Shown piece by piece: positions 52,556 to 63,898 of a DNA stretch of 64,000 nucleotides (the first letter of the stretch is position 1; every line of letters starts with the position of its first letter). Position numbers and translations under genes: made by a program. The DNA is from Paralithodes platypus. Its lineage: Eukaryota; Arthropoda; Malacostraca; Decapoda; Lithodidae. The stretch lies in assembly GCA_032716605.1 (NCBI GenBank), contig CM064538.1, positions 21,143,838-21,207,837 on the forward strand, in the 5' to 3' direction. The notes below the pieces were generated by a model. It was not told the DNA's origin. It worked only from the letters and a program-made list of their open reading frames with translations, and searched no databases.

Positions 52556-53038
52556 CAGAAGATAATTATAGATTAATAAAAGATAATAATAGATTAATAG
52601 GAGATAATAATAGAATAATAGAAGATAATAATAGATTAATAGAAGAAAATATAGATTAATAGAAGATAATATAGATTAATAGAAGATAATATAGATTAAT
52701 AGAAGATATTAATAGAAGAAAATATAGATTAATAGAAGATAATATAGATTAATAGAAGATAATATAGATTAATAGAAGATAATATAGATTAATAGAAGAT
52801 AATATAGATTAATAGAAGATAATAATAGATTAATAGAAGATAATATAGAATAATAGAAGATAATAATAGATTAATAGAAGATAATAATAGAATAATAGAA
52901 GATAATAATAGATTAATAGAAGAAAATATAGATTAATAGAAGATAATAATAGATTAATAGAAGATAATTATAGAATAATAGAAGAAAATATAGATTAACA
53001 GAAGATAATAATAGAATAATAGAAGATAATAATAGATT
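52556..53038. repeat. AT-rich minisatellite (GATAATAATAGATTAATAGAA)
   Basis: Units of 19-21 bases, GATAAT(AAT)AGATTAATAGAA, with many variants. Confidence 0.94.
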
Positions 53039-53622
53039 AAGGCATTGTCACACGAGCGGCTATTCCGTCAATGTTTACAGGCAATTGTTGTCTGGCAGGT
53101 ATACATTTTAAGGGGGTCACCTGCTTTTCTTCTCTCCTTTTCTCTCTTTCTTTGGCTTGTATCCATTCGGCGTCATTCAGCCTACTGTTTTAAGACGTTT
53201 ACCCCCATCCAGGTGTCGATATTTTCGTGGCGAGCGGTAGCGAGCCAGCATAAATATATATATTCTATTTTGACAGCAAGTTAAATTTGTACATTTTTCG
53301 ATAGAAAAATTTCTCCGGCGAAGCCGGATTTCTCTATACAATGCTGGCTCGCTATCGTTCGCCAGGAAGAAATCGACACCTGGATGGGGATGAACGTCTT
53401 AAACCAGTAGGCTGAATGGATACAAGCCAGAAAAAGAGAGAACAGGAGAGAAAGAGAGAAAAAAGCAGGTGACCCCCTTTAAGTGTTATTATAATTGAGT
53501 CACCTAACACAATCTACCTTCAGTCTACTTTCCGATGCCAATGTCAAATAGCCTCAAAACATTAGGAGAAAAAACTTGCTCGTCGAATTACCGTAAACAT
53601 GGCTCGTGTGACACCGGTTTTA
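53039..53622. mobile_element. Family E element with nested TM-B
   Basis: Left end GGCATTGTCACACGAGCGG and right end GCTCGTGTGACACCGGTTTT are inverted relative to each other, and TTCCGTCAATG / CCGTAAACATG also pair. A related end lies at 60915-60985. TM-B occupies 53108-53482. I do not recognise the superfamily. Confidence 0.68.
53108..53482 (+). mobile_element. TM-B foldback MITE, canonical copy
   Basis: TTAAGGGGGTCACCTGC and GCAGGTGACCCCCTTTAA ends, long inverted arms of about 130 bases, GGCGAGCGGTAGCGAGCC on the left and GGCTCGCTATCGTTCGCC on the right, TCTCCGGCGAAGCCGGA between. 375 bp. Confidence 0.93.
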
Positions 53623-53637
53623 TACATGTTACATGTA

Positions 53638-53978
53638 CAGTTGGTCAAAGTTCCAGCTGACCCACCCTCGCTCTGGGGCTCGCAGAATTATCTGGCAATA
53701 CTGGTGTAGGAAGGAGGTGTGTCTTACAAAAATTGGGATTGGTAGATCTGATATCGGCTATATCATTGTTAGAACATATACTAAACAAGGGAAAGTAAGC
53801 CTATCTCAAATAAAAATGCATACATCGCTATGTATGATCCCGAACATTCACACACAGTTCGTAGATTTGCTAAAATATTCAAGTTATTATATCCACTGAT
53901 TGGCAACTACACCAGTAGTGCCAGCTAATTCTGCGAGCCCCAGAGCGAGGGTGGGTCAGCTGGAACTTTGACCAACTG
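53638..53978. mobile_element. Tc1/mariner-like MITE
   Basis: CAGTTGGTCAAAGTTCCAGC after TA and its complement before TA. The inverted arms run about 70 bases (through CCCACCCTCGCTCTGGGGC and CTCGCAGAATTA). 341 bp in total. The interior frame (53633-53899) lacks any transposase motif. Confidence 0.9.
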
Positions 53979-54009
53979 TACCATCAACTTGTGCCGTACA
54001 GTCGCCCAC

Positions 54010-54410
54010 ATGAGTTCTGGTCCTCGTATCTTTAAAGGAGTTAAATGCCGAGTGCGTGCGGGTTACATGGAGGGATAGACAGACGAGTGAGGAAGTAAGA
54101 AAGAGGTGTGGTGTGGAGGTAGATGTGCTGGAAAGAGTGAAAAGGAACAACTTGCGATGGTTCGGCCATATGGAACGTATGGGAAGCGAGATAATGACTA
54201 AGAGGGTGTACGAGAGCGAGGTGGAAGGACAGAGAGGGAGAGGTAAACCGAAGGAGAGGTGGAAGGATGGAGTGAGGAAGTATATGGATGAAGGCGGTGC
54301 TGGTTGGGAGGAGGGGCATCGACTGACTGGGGACAGAGGTGCATGGGGGCGGTTCGTTCGTGGCCACCCCTTTGGGGATCACGGCGTCAGGCAATAGATA
54401 GATAGATAGA
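54010..54410 (+). mobile_element. RTE-like LINE 3' end, 5'-truncated
   Basis: The coding tail is at 54056-54397, followed by GGCAATAGATAGATAGATAG, a short GATA-type tail. Upstream sequence from 54010 may also belong. RTE-type LINEs often end in short simple repeats. Confidence 0.82.
54056..54397 (+). pseudogene. RTE-like reverse transcriptase C-terminus
   Basis: A 113-residue open frame. NNLRWFGHMERM (about 31-42) and GQRGRGKPKERWKDGVRKYM (58-77) are the hallmark C-terminal signature of RTE-like non-LTR polymerases, in which the segment follows the thumb domain. The frame is open to the stop just before the GATA tail, implying a relatively young but severely truncated insertion with no catalytic domain. 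Confidence 0.87.
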
Positions 54411-54474
54411 AATATCGAGCAATTTGAGACTACTTTTTATCTAACTTCTGTGGGTTCTTTGTTAATTAATTTGG

Positions 54475-55160
54475 CGTAATAATTCGATCACTGCGTACTA
54501 ATTGAACCACTTTGTACAAATTGGATCACTGTGTACAAATTGGATCACTGAGTACAAATGGGATCACTGCGTACGAATTGGATCACCGCGTACTAATTGG
54601 ATAACTGCATATTAAGGGCATTACGGACGAAGTATGCATTGCATCTTTGCGTATGAATGGAATCACTGCGTACAAATTGGATCACTGCGTACGAATTGGA
54701 CCACTGCCTACGAATTGGACCATTGCCTACGAATTGGATAACTGCATACAAAATGGATCACTGCGTTTTAATGGGATCATTGCATACTAATTGGATCACA
54801 GCGTACTAATTGGATCACAGCGTACTTATTGAACCACTGTGAACTACTTGGATCACTGAGCACGAATTAGATAACTGCATATGAATGGGATCACTGCGTA
54901 CGAATTGGATCACTGCGTACGAATTGGATCACTGTGTACAAATTGGATCACTGTGTACTAATTGTATGGCTGATTACAAATTGGATCACTGCGTACGAAT
55001 TGGATCACTGCGTACAAATTGGATCACTGTGTACTAATTGTATGGCTGATTACAAATTGGACCACTGCGTACGAATTGAATTACTGCTTACGAATTGGAT
55101 CACTGCATACGAATGTTATCACTACATACACATTGGATCACTGCGTACTAATTGGGGGAG
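54475..55160. repeat. 19-bp diverged minisatellite
   Basis: About 35 units of GTACGAATTGGATCACTGC with frequent substitutions (TACTAATTG, ACAAATTG). A block with TGTATGGCTGATTAC recurs at 54960 and 55040, a higher-order repeat of about 80 bases. Confidence 0.95.
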
Positions 55161-55593
55161 AGCTAATTGGGGGGGAGGAGAGGAATGTAGGGGGTGGGGA
55201 GGAATGTAAGTGGGAGGAGAGAGAGAGAGAGAGAGAGAGAGGCAGGAGACGACTACAGCCGAGGTTCGCGTAACCCGTGATATTATGTATAAACTCATTT
55301 TTAGAATGCAATTACATATTGTAATAATACATTCATAATAAACATTGAATGTTGACCATTATAAACATGTGCAATGCTAGTGTAGCTAGCTAGATAGATA
55401 TATACAAGACATGGGGACAAGCTTGGCCAATCACTAACTGGTAGCTAGGAGGAGGAAGGTGGGTGAGTTAGGGATAGTTTGGGGGTTGAAGGTGGGGTAG
55501 ACTTGGACTCCCCCCCTCCACCTGCCCAGGGTGGAGGGGGGGGGGGGAAGGAAGGACCCAACCCTGAGCAGCTTTTAGTACGCGTGAGTGTGC
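55161..55593. other. G-rich and unassigned spacer
   Basis: G-rich stretches, (GA)n at 55217-55240, and a C-run/G-run hairpin at 55510-55545. No gene is seen. Confidence 0.45.
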
Positions 55594-57314
55594 CTCAACA
55601 CCAAGCAAGATTATAACAACGACCACTATAACACGTGACAACACTAGCAATTATATACAGTATATGGTCACAGATGAAACACAAACAACAATACCTTTAC
55701 CTAGAGAGAGGCGGAAGGAAGAGCAGAGTTGAGTTCCGGTCTTTCAATCTTCCACCTTATCTCTTCCTCACTGGCGATGTAGGTATTATCAAGGTATATA
55801 GGCTACAGTTCACCTTCCTTGGGTATTATGACTCCACCATTGCTCTGCTAACGACTCGACTCATCTTGCAACATTCCCAGTCTTCGGAAAATCACGTCAG
55901 GACGCACACAAACCCGTGAACAAACACGCAACAATGAAACACTATCCGCGCGACGGCCGGGGAGAACGGGGAGTGAGGGTGGCCGAGTGAGCTGTGAAGG
56001 TGGGGTGGGGGAGGGGTGAGGGAATGAGGGGTGCCAACCTAACCGTATAAACACTACCCCATCACCAACTCCGTCACAGGATTTCAGTATAATTAGGCAA
56101 TAATCCCTAATAACAGTTCACTAATAGGATTATACTTAGCAACTTACACGTGTCTGTGATTTCGTGTATGGGAGAATTGTGCACACGGCATTATAGGAAT
56201 GAATTACGAGAATGTTGGCACCCCTGTTCAGCCGGACACGATCGGAGCAACAACCAAGCTTATGTTGCCCTCTCGTCCTTTGAAAGTCGAATTAAATGCC
56301 ACACGATACAGTCCCTTAACAAGTAAAGGAACTATTATACATAAATAGGAACATGTCATCTAATTCAAATGTACCTGTTTGCATATTTGTATAATTCAAG
56401 TTATTGGGAAATATTAACGCCTAAATCTGTAACTCGGCACCTGCGTCCTGGCCAGATTCGAACTGTTCATTAATCTACATTTGTCACTTTTCACAATCCT
56501 TCAATTACGAGCTTGTAATATTCCTCACGATGACCAACCAACATGACTGATACTTGAACAATTGATAACGAAACACAGTGCTGGTTGGGAAGAAATATAC
56601 TGGAGAGTGGGAGTTGGTGGGAAAGGAGGAAAGATGGGAGAGGAGGGATGGGGGGAGAGAAGGAAGAAGGGTGGGAGAGGAAGGATGGTTGGAGAGAAGG
56701 AGGAAGGATGGGAGAGGAGGGATGGGGGGAGAGAAGGAAGAAGGGTGGGAGAGGAGGGAGGGGGTGGGGGAGAGAAGTAGGGTTGATGGGGGAGGAGGGG
56801 GGGGAGAGGAGGGGGGATGGTGAGAGAGGAGGATGGGGTGGGAGAGTAGGGGGGATGGGGGAGGAGGTAGGGTGGGAGAGGAGAGATAAGGAGGGGAGGA
56901 AGGATAGGAGAGGAGAGATAAGGATGGTGGGCGAGAAGGGATGGGGTAGAGGAGGGATGGTGATAGAGGAGGATAGGTGGGAGAGGAGGAAGATAGGGAT
57001 GGTATGAGGGAGGGAAAGGAGGAGTGGAAGGTAGAAGAGGGAGGGGAGGAAGGTAGAGAGGTGTGGAGGAAGGTAGGGGAGAGGAAGGTAGGGGGGAGGA
57101 GGAGAGGAAGGGAGGGGTGAGGAGACGAAGAAAGAAGGGGGGAGGGGGGAAGAAAGAACAGAAGAAGGAAGAAAGAATGGGGAGGAGGGGAAGAAGAACA
57201 GAAGAAGTTAGAAAGAAGGGGGGAGGAGAAGAAGAGGAAGAGAGGAGAGATAAGTTGGGAGAGGGCGCGTGGGAGGGAGGAGTTGGGAAGCAGAGGCGAG
57301 TAAATAATCTTACA
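55594..57314. repeat. Large tandem unit 1
   Basis: First of three related units, starting CAACACCAAGCAAGATTAT. Shared landmarks in order: CTAGAGAGAGGCGGAAGGAA, TTTCAATCTTCCACC, CTCACTGGCGATGTAGG, CGCGCGACGGCCGGGGAGAA, ATGTTGGCACCCCTGTTCAG, TTATGTTGCCCTCTCGTCC, GGCACCTGCGTCCTGGCCAG, a G/A-rich tract. It is longer than unit 2 because of the polypurine tract at 56590-57300. Confidence 0.92.
56590..57300 (+). repeat. Polypurine (GGA/GAA)n tract
   Basis: About 700 bases of almost pure purine on the plus strand, a good candidate for triplex (H-DNA) formation. The predicted proline/serine frames on the minus strand are compositional. Confidence 0.93.
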
Positions 57315-58604
57315 CTCAAAACCAAACAAGATTATAACAACGACCACTATAACACATGACAACACTAACACTTACAGTATATGGCCACGAATGAAGCACA
57401 CAGAACAATACCTTTACCTAGAGAGAGGCGGAAGGAAGGGCAGGGTTGATGGTTCTGGGCTTTCAATCTTCCACCATCTCTCTTCCTCACTGGCGATGTA
57501 GGTATTATCAAGGTATATACAGTTCACTTTCCTTGGGTATTAGGACTCCACCATTGCTCTGCTAACACTCGACTCATCTTGCAACATTCCCAGTCTTCGG
57601 AAAATCACATCAGAACGCACACAAACCCGCGAACAAACCCGCAACAACGAAATACTATCCGTGCGACGGCCGGGGAGAACGGGGAGTGAGGGTGGCCGAG
57701 TGAGCTGTGCAGGTGGGGGGGGGGGGGAGGAGGGATGAGGGATGCCAACCTAACAGTATAACACTACCCCATCACTAACTAACTAACGGGATATCAGAAT
57801 AATTAGGCAACAAACCTAAAGAACAGTTCACTATATAATTGGATATATATTTAGCAACTTACAGGTTTCAGTGATATCGTGTATATGACAATTGTACACA
57901 CGGCATTATAGGAGTGAATAACAGTATGTTGGCACCCCTGTTCAGCCGGACAGGATCGGAGGAACAACCAAGCTTATGTTGCCCTCTCGTCCTTTAACAG
58001 TTGAATTAGAAGCCACACGATCAAGCTCCTTAACACGTAAAGGAACTATTATACATAAATAGGACCAGTTCATCTAATTCAAATGTTAATAATATATATT
58101 ATGTGTGTGTTTATTTAATTCAAGTTATTGGGAAACATTAATGCCTAAATATGTAACTCGGCACCTGCGTCCTGGCCAGATTCGAACTTTTCATTAATCT
58201 ACATTTGTCACTTTTCACAATCCTTCAATTACGAGCTTGTAATATTCCGCACGATGACCGATATGACTGATACTTGAACGATTGATCACGAAACACAGTG
58301 CTGGTTGAGAAGAAATATGCTGGAGAATGGGGGTGGGTGAGAGAGGAGGAAGGGTGGGGGAGAGAAGGGATGGGGGAGAGGAGGAGGGAGGATTGGCGAG
58401 GAGGGATGGGAGGAGAGGTGGGGGTGGTGGGAGAAGAGACTAGTGCATTGCGTTATATAAGGGAAGGAGAAGAAAGAAGAGGAGAGGAGAAAACAAAAAG
58501 GGGGGCGGACTAGAGGAAAGTTGGGAGAGGAGGAAAGTTGGGAGGGAGGACAGGAGGGGAAATCGGGAATGAAAGTCGATAAAATAATCTTAAAAAACAC
58601 GTAC
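57315..58604. repeat. Large tandem unit 2
   Basis: Second unit, 1,290 bases, with all landmarks of unit 1 and a shorter purine tract (58310-58560). Confidence 0.92.
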
Positions 58605-58654
58605 CTCAAAACCAAGCAAGATTATAACGACGACCACTATAACACAAGGCACCA

Positions 58655-58868
58655 TTAAACCCTTCTGTACAGGTGCCATCCTTTTATCTATAGTCTGGCT
58701 ACTATTAGACGATTTTATTTAGATAAAACTGGACCACCAGCAATTACCAGGCTGCGAACGATCTCACTTGACCCTATTTACTACCACAGATCCTTCTAAA
58801 AGTACATAAAATCGTCTAGGTATAGCTAGAAGATAATTACAAAGACGTCGCCGGTACAGAAAGGGTGA
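58655..58868 (-). mobile_element. TM-C MITE inside tandem unit 3
   Basis: TTAAACCCTTCTGTACAGG ... GGCTACTATTAGACGATT ... TACTACCACAGATCC ... AAATCGTCTAGG ... CGTCGCCGGTACAGAAAGGG. Absent from units 1 and 2, so inserted after the tandem duplication. Confidence 0.88.
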
Positions 58869-58999
58869 ACGATTATATAATATGGCCACAAATGAAGCGC
58901 AAACAACAATAACTTTACCTAGAGAGAGGCGGAAGGAAGGGCAGGGTTGAGTTCCGGTCTTTCAATCTTCCACCATCTCACTTCCTCACTGGCGATGTA

Positions 59000-59165
59000 G
59001 GTATTATCAAGGTACAGTATATACAGTTCACCTTCCTTGGGTATTATCAAGGTACAGTATATACAGTTCACCTTCCTTGGGTATTATCAAGGTACAGTAT
59101 ATACAGTTCACCTTCCTTGGGTATTATCAAGGTACAGTATATACAGTTCACCTTCCTTGGGTATT
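59000..59165. repeat. 40-bp tandem repeat, four units
   Basis: GTATTATCAAGGTACAGTAT followed by ATACAGTTCACCTTCCTTGG, four near-perfect copies. Units 1 and 2 of the large repeat have a single copy. Confidence 0.97.
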
Positions 59166-60125
59166 AGCACTCCACCATTGCTCTGGTAACGACTCGACTC
59201 ATCTTGCAACATTCCCAGTCTTCGGAAAATCACGTCAGGGCGCACACAAACCCGCGAACAAACACGCAACAATGAAACACTATCCGCGCGACGGCCGGGG
59301 AGAACTGGGAGTGAGGGTGGCCGAGTGAGCTGTGAAAGGAGGGGCGTGGGGGGGGGGGGGGAGGGAGTGAGGGGTGCCAACCTAACTGTATAAACACTAC
59401 CCCATCACTAACTCCGTCACAGGATTTTAGTATAATGAGGCAATAATCCCTAAGAACAGTTCACTAATAGGATATATACTTAGCAACTTACACGTGTCTG
59501 TGATGTCGTATATGACAATAATTGTACACACGGCATTATAGGAGTGAATAACGAGTATGTTGGCACCCCTGTTCAGCCGGACAGGATCGGAGCAGCCTCC
59601 AAGCTTATGTTGCCCTCTCGTCCTTTAACAGTCGAATGGAAGGCCACACGATAAAGTCCCTTAACACGTAAATGAACTATTATGCATAAATAGGAACATT
59701 TAATCTAATTCAAATGTTCCTTTTTGTTTATATGTTTAATTCAAGTTATTGGGAAATATTAACGCCTAAATATGTAACTCGGCACCTGCGTCCTGGCCAG
59801 ATTCGAACTGTTCATTAACCTACATTTGTTACTTTTCACAATCCTTCAATTACGAGCTTGTAATATTCCTGACGATGACCGATATGACTGATACTTGAAC
59901 GATTGATACCGAAAGACAGTGCTGGTTGGGAAGAAATATACTGGAGAGTGGGAGTTGGTGGGAAAGGAGGAAGGATGGGAGAGGAGGGATGGGGGGAGAG
60001 GAAGGAAGGGGGATGGTGGGCGAGGGGGGAAGGGGGGAGAGGAAGGATCGGGGGAGAGGAGGGATGGGAGAGAGAAGGAGGGATGATGGACGAGGGAGGA
60101 TGGTGGGAGTAGAGAGGAGTACACT

Positions 60126-60500
60126 CGGTCATAACAGAAAGGTATCCCCCCCCCCCACCTCTGAGCGAGAGCCCTAATGCATCATGCTATGTAGTTGTGG
60201 TAAAAAGAAAAAGAAAACAAAAAGTGTTGATTGGGCCTGAGTATATAATTATAATAGAATAGAATAGAACACTGGCCACGAACCATCCACGTCACGAAAT
60301 GGAACAGCGACTGTGGCTTGTGGGAGGAAGTTACCTGGGGAGCTGAAGTGGACGAGGCAATGATTCACTTCATATTAAATTTGTTTTTGCTAATGTTCTA
60401 TCTATCAATCTATCTATAGGTACTGTATATATATATATACAGTGAGAGAGAGAGAGAGAGAGCACCACTTTAACAATATATAAAAATAGCTTTGCTCTCC
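60126..60500. other. Unassigned spacer
   Basis: A C-run, (ATAGA)n-like sequence at 60245-60270 and a short GA array at 60443-60462. Nothing else is recognised. Confidence 0.45.
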
Positions 60501-60504
60501 TTCT

Positions 60505-60823
60505 AAACACACACACACAACACAAGGTACACATACACGGTATACACACAACACAAGACACACATACACTACACAAGGTACACACACACACACACACACA
60601 AGGTACACACACACACACACTACACAAGGTACACACACACACACAAGATACATACACACACACACAGGCACACACTACTCAAGATACATACACACACACA
60701 CAGACACACACTACACAAGGCACGTACACACACACAGACACACACTACACAAGGTACATACACACACATACATACACTACACAAGGTACGTACACACACA
60801 CACATACACTACACAAGGTACAA

Positions 60824-60853
<30 letters not shown>
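60505..60853. repeat. (CA)n degenerate array with ACAAGGTAC units
   Basis: CA repeats interrupted regularly by CTACACAAGGTACATACA-type segments, a loose unit of about 40-60 bases. Confidence 0.93.
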
Positions 60854-60854
<1 letters not shown>

Positions 60855-60914
60855 TTAGAACCGGAAACTAGATTGACTTTAGTGTATTTATTAAGGAACT
60901 TAGATTATGAAGCT

Positions 60915-60985
60915 GCCAGACAACAATTGCTCGTAAAAATTGACGGAAAAATCGCTCGTGTGACACCGGTTTTTAATCTTGCAGG
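60915..60985 (-). mobile_element. Family E terminal fragment
   Basis: CTGCCAGACAACAATTGCTC, AAAAATTGACGGAAAAATCG and CTCGTGTGACACCGG match the left end of the E element at 53039 read in reverse. Confidence 0.7.
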
Positions 60986-61004
60986 TACCGTATTTATCCA
61001 GCTT

Positions 61005-61130
61005 TATGGGGGTAGTACTCGCTTTTTCTGGACCCCCTTCTTCCTCATGTTTAGCATATTAGTTTTGAGGTTTTAAGTCGTTTGTTCCGTTACTTTGGCG
61101 ATTTTTGGAGCTTTCGCCTCATTTCGCCTC
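61005..61130 (+). mobile_element. TM-A MITE, 5' part, cut by a LINE
   Basis: GGGGGTAGTACTCGC, CCCCCTTCTTCCTCATGTTT and CTTTGGCGATTTTTGG, ending where the LINE starts. Confidence 0.83.
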
Positions 61131-61239
61131 ATCGGATATCCACCCCCGGCAGGGTTGGGTTATTGACACAGGGCCCTCCCGGTCGTCATCATGCGACTGT
61201 GTCAAGAGCATTGCAACGTCCCAAAGCTGCTTGTCAGTA

Positions 61240-61582
61240 CAGCTATTTCTTTAGTAATATAAGGGGACTTCACTCTAACATCAATTCTGTACACCAATTT
61301 CTTCAAGCAGAATCCCCTACTCTCCTTTTTTTGACAGAGACTCAAGTAACATCCACATCTGACACGCTAGATTTAAGTTTCCAGGTTATCAACTGCTCCA
61401 AAATTTCAGACCTAAAGGTGGTGTATGTTGCTTCGCAAAATCTGAATGCCCTGGAGGAGGTTACTAGTTTCAATTGTCCCTATTTTGATTATTCTATATA
61501 CAAATTAATTTCTGCTGTAAATTTAAATAATATGTTGCATCTACCGTTCCCCAAATACTCCTCCAGAGCAAAGTCTTTTTGA
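61240..61582 (+). pseudogene. LINE endonuclease N-terminal part
   Basis: SNIRGLHSNINSVHQFL is the N-terminal strand of the APE-type endonuclease that nicks target DNA. LLFLTETQV holds the catalytic Glu. The frame breaks near 61550-61580 and continues in another frame at 61638. The upstream Met of this open frame (61082) lies in TM-A sequence, so it is not the native start. Confidence 0.85.
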
Positions 61583-61637
61583 TTCTCTGTCCTCACAACT
61601 CAGTGTCCTCAACTTAAATGCTTCTTCTGAAATCACT

Positions 61638-62042
61638 GTGTTGGGTGATTTTAATGTCCATAATGTGGAATGGCTCACTCATTCAGCCAGGACTGATGAT
61701 GCTGGTCTTGAATGTGAGCTATTTGCAGACTCATTTAATCTCATTCAACTAGTCAACCAACCCACCCGTGTACCAGATACTCCTAATCATAATTCCCACC
61801 TACTGGACTTATTGTTAACAACCAATTCAGAAAATTATGATGTTACAGTGAGGTCCCCACTTGGATCTTCTGAGCACTGTCTGATCCAGGCCACCTGTCT
61901 ATCACCTACCACACCTTCCCACTCTGAACCTGTTTTGGTGACTAAATGGCATTACGATAGGGCAGACTGGAGGGTCTTCAAGGTTTCTTTATTGATATTC
62001 CCTGGACCTCTTTCTTTTCTAATGATGCACACTCCACCTTGA
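61638..62042 (+). pseudogene. LINE endonuclease C-terminal part
   Basis: LGDFNVHNVEW carries the GDFN catalytic motif. HNSHLLDLLLT follows. SSEHCLI is the usual SDH site with D replaced by E. Otherwise the domain is well preserved over about 100 residues. Confidence 0.87.
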
Positions 62043-62737
62043 GCCACATACAAGATTTTGTAAAAATTGGAATGGAAACTTTTATTCCTCATCAAAAGTA
62101 CAGTAAAAGATCTAATTCACCTAAATGGTTTGACCATAATTGTGCTAGAGTAACTGAACAAAAAGCAATAGCCTACAATGCATACACAAGATCAAAAACA
62201 CATGAAGCCTTTAATTACTTTAGAAACATCAGAAATCATGCCAAAACTGTATTAAACCTAACTAAATCAAACTTTCTCCATAAGCAGGCAAATAACCTTC
62301 TAAATAATCCAAATGATAACAAAATATTTTGGTCTACTCTTAACTCATTCAAATCCAACTTCACTACTGCTTCATCCATTCCACCATTAAAATCTCCGAC
62401 TGGCAATCTTGTAAGTGCCCCACGAGGTAAAGCTAACCTTCTTGCAGATATTTTCTCCACCAACTCAACCTTAGATGACATAAATCAAGATGTCCCTGTA
62501 CTTAATTTTAATTCACCTGAAATTCCGTCACTTAAGATCCACACCAGACATGTCAAAACTATTTTGCAGAATCTCTCAGTAGATAAGGCTCCTGGTCCAG
62601 ATGAAATTCCTCCAATAGTACTTAAGAATTGCTCCTTGGTGCTCGCTCCTGTATTGGGCAAAATTTTTCCGTCTGTGTACTCATACCTCATGCTTCCCAG
62701 TACCCTGGAAAGAAGCAAACATCCATCCAGTTCCTAA
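62039..62737 (+). pseudogene. LINE linker and RT start
   Basis: PKWFDHNCARVTEQKAIAY, the FNYFRNIRNHAKTVLNLTKS linker, FWSTLNSFKSNF, and SVDKAPGPDEIPPIVLKNC, the first RT-associated block. The frame shifts after 62690, where VPW continues in another frame. Confidence 0.87.
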
Positions 62738-63145
62738 AAAAGGTGCCTCTTCAGATCCATCAAACTACAGACCAATAGCTATAACTTCCACTCCTTGGCA
62801 AAGTTTTGAAATTATATTAAATAATCACATAATTAAGCATCTGGAGAATAATAAATTAACTCAGTGATAGGCAATATGGTTTTAGACGATGTCGATCAAC
62901 TGCAGACATTCTTTGCCTTCTTACGCAATCAAATCAACCAAGCTACAGGACCAACATGGTGAAACACATACAATAGCACTGGATATATCAAAAGGCATTT
63001 GATTAGAGTCTGGCATCAATCCTTATTGTTCGAAGATGTCACACTACGGCCTTGCATCATTAGTTCCACTAATTTCTTCTTATCTTCATAACAGAAAAAT
63101 ACGTGTAATGGTAGAATGGCCTTTATTCTCAATTTCACTCAATAA

Positions 63146-63898
63146 ATGATTGGTGTTCCCCAGGGATCAGTTTTGGCCCCAACTCTGTTCCTCATTCATA
63201 TCAATGATCTCATATCTACCACTCATAATCTAATACATTCCTACGCAGATGAATCAACAATCCACAGTTCCTTCACATTTACCAATTCTTTCACCCAACC
63301 CGATCTTATAAATTCAAAAATAAACACTGCAATTTCTCTGAACCAGGACCTTTCTAGAATTAATGAATGGGGACCAGAGAATCTAGTTTCCTTTAATGCA
63401 CAGTACACCAAGCACATTCAATTTCCTAACCGACAGAATCTCACGGACTCCCATATATTTTTTAATGATGTAAATATTCCCACTTCCCCTAGTATTGACA
63501 TTCTCGGTGTAACATTAACTACTTACTTGAGCGGGACACATTATGTTAGAAGCATTGCTAAGAAGGCCTCTAAAAAAAACTGGGACTCCTGTACAGAGTT
63601 CGAGAATTCTTCACTGACGAGCAGTTGGCCGTAATATATAAAAGTCATGTGCGCTCTCAGATGGATTACTGTTCCACCTCTGTGGGGTGGAAGTGGAGTG
63701 GTTGCATTGAGGCAGTTGGACAAAATTCAAAATAAAGCTATTAGATTAATCAATAACCCTGCAATCACACAGGACCTTCCTACATTAGCCATACGAAGAA
63801 ACGTTGCATCCCTTGCATTATTCTACAGATATTTTCACAGCAATTGTTCCGAGGGAACTTGCTTCAATTGTGCCGCCTCTCCACATCTTTCCCCGTAG
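63146..63898 (+). pseudogene. LINE RT catalytic and C-terminal part
   Basis: GVPQGSVLAPTLFLIHINDL is followed by HSYADESTIHSS, where the catalytic YADD reads YADE. KHIQFPNRQN and LGVTLTTYLSGTHYVRSIAK follow; one or more frameshifts near 63600-63650 lead to LDKIQNKAIRLINNP and RRNVASLALFYRYF. The D-to-E change in the metal-binding pair would be expected to cripple polymerisation. Confidence 0.87.

Larger units (their letters stand above)
58605..60125. repeat. Large tandem unit 3
   Basis: Third unit, with a TM-C inserted at 58655-58868 and a 40-bp tandem expansion at 59000-59165. It ends in a purine tract at about 60125. Confidence 0.92.

Noticed and set aside
53633..53899. 88-residue frame as a transposase fragment
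   Set aside because: No DDE or HTH-type pattern is visible, and the frame begins in the terminal inverted repeat.
56505..57371. Proline/serine-rich 288-residue minus-strand frame
   Set aside because: It is the complement of a polypurine tract and is compositional only; units 2 and 3 do not conserve it.
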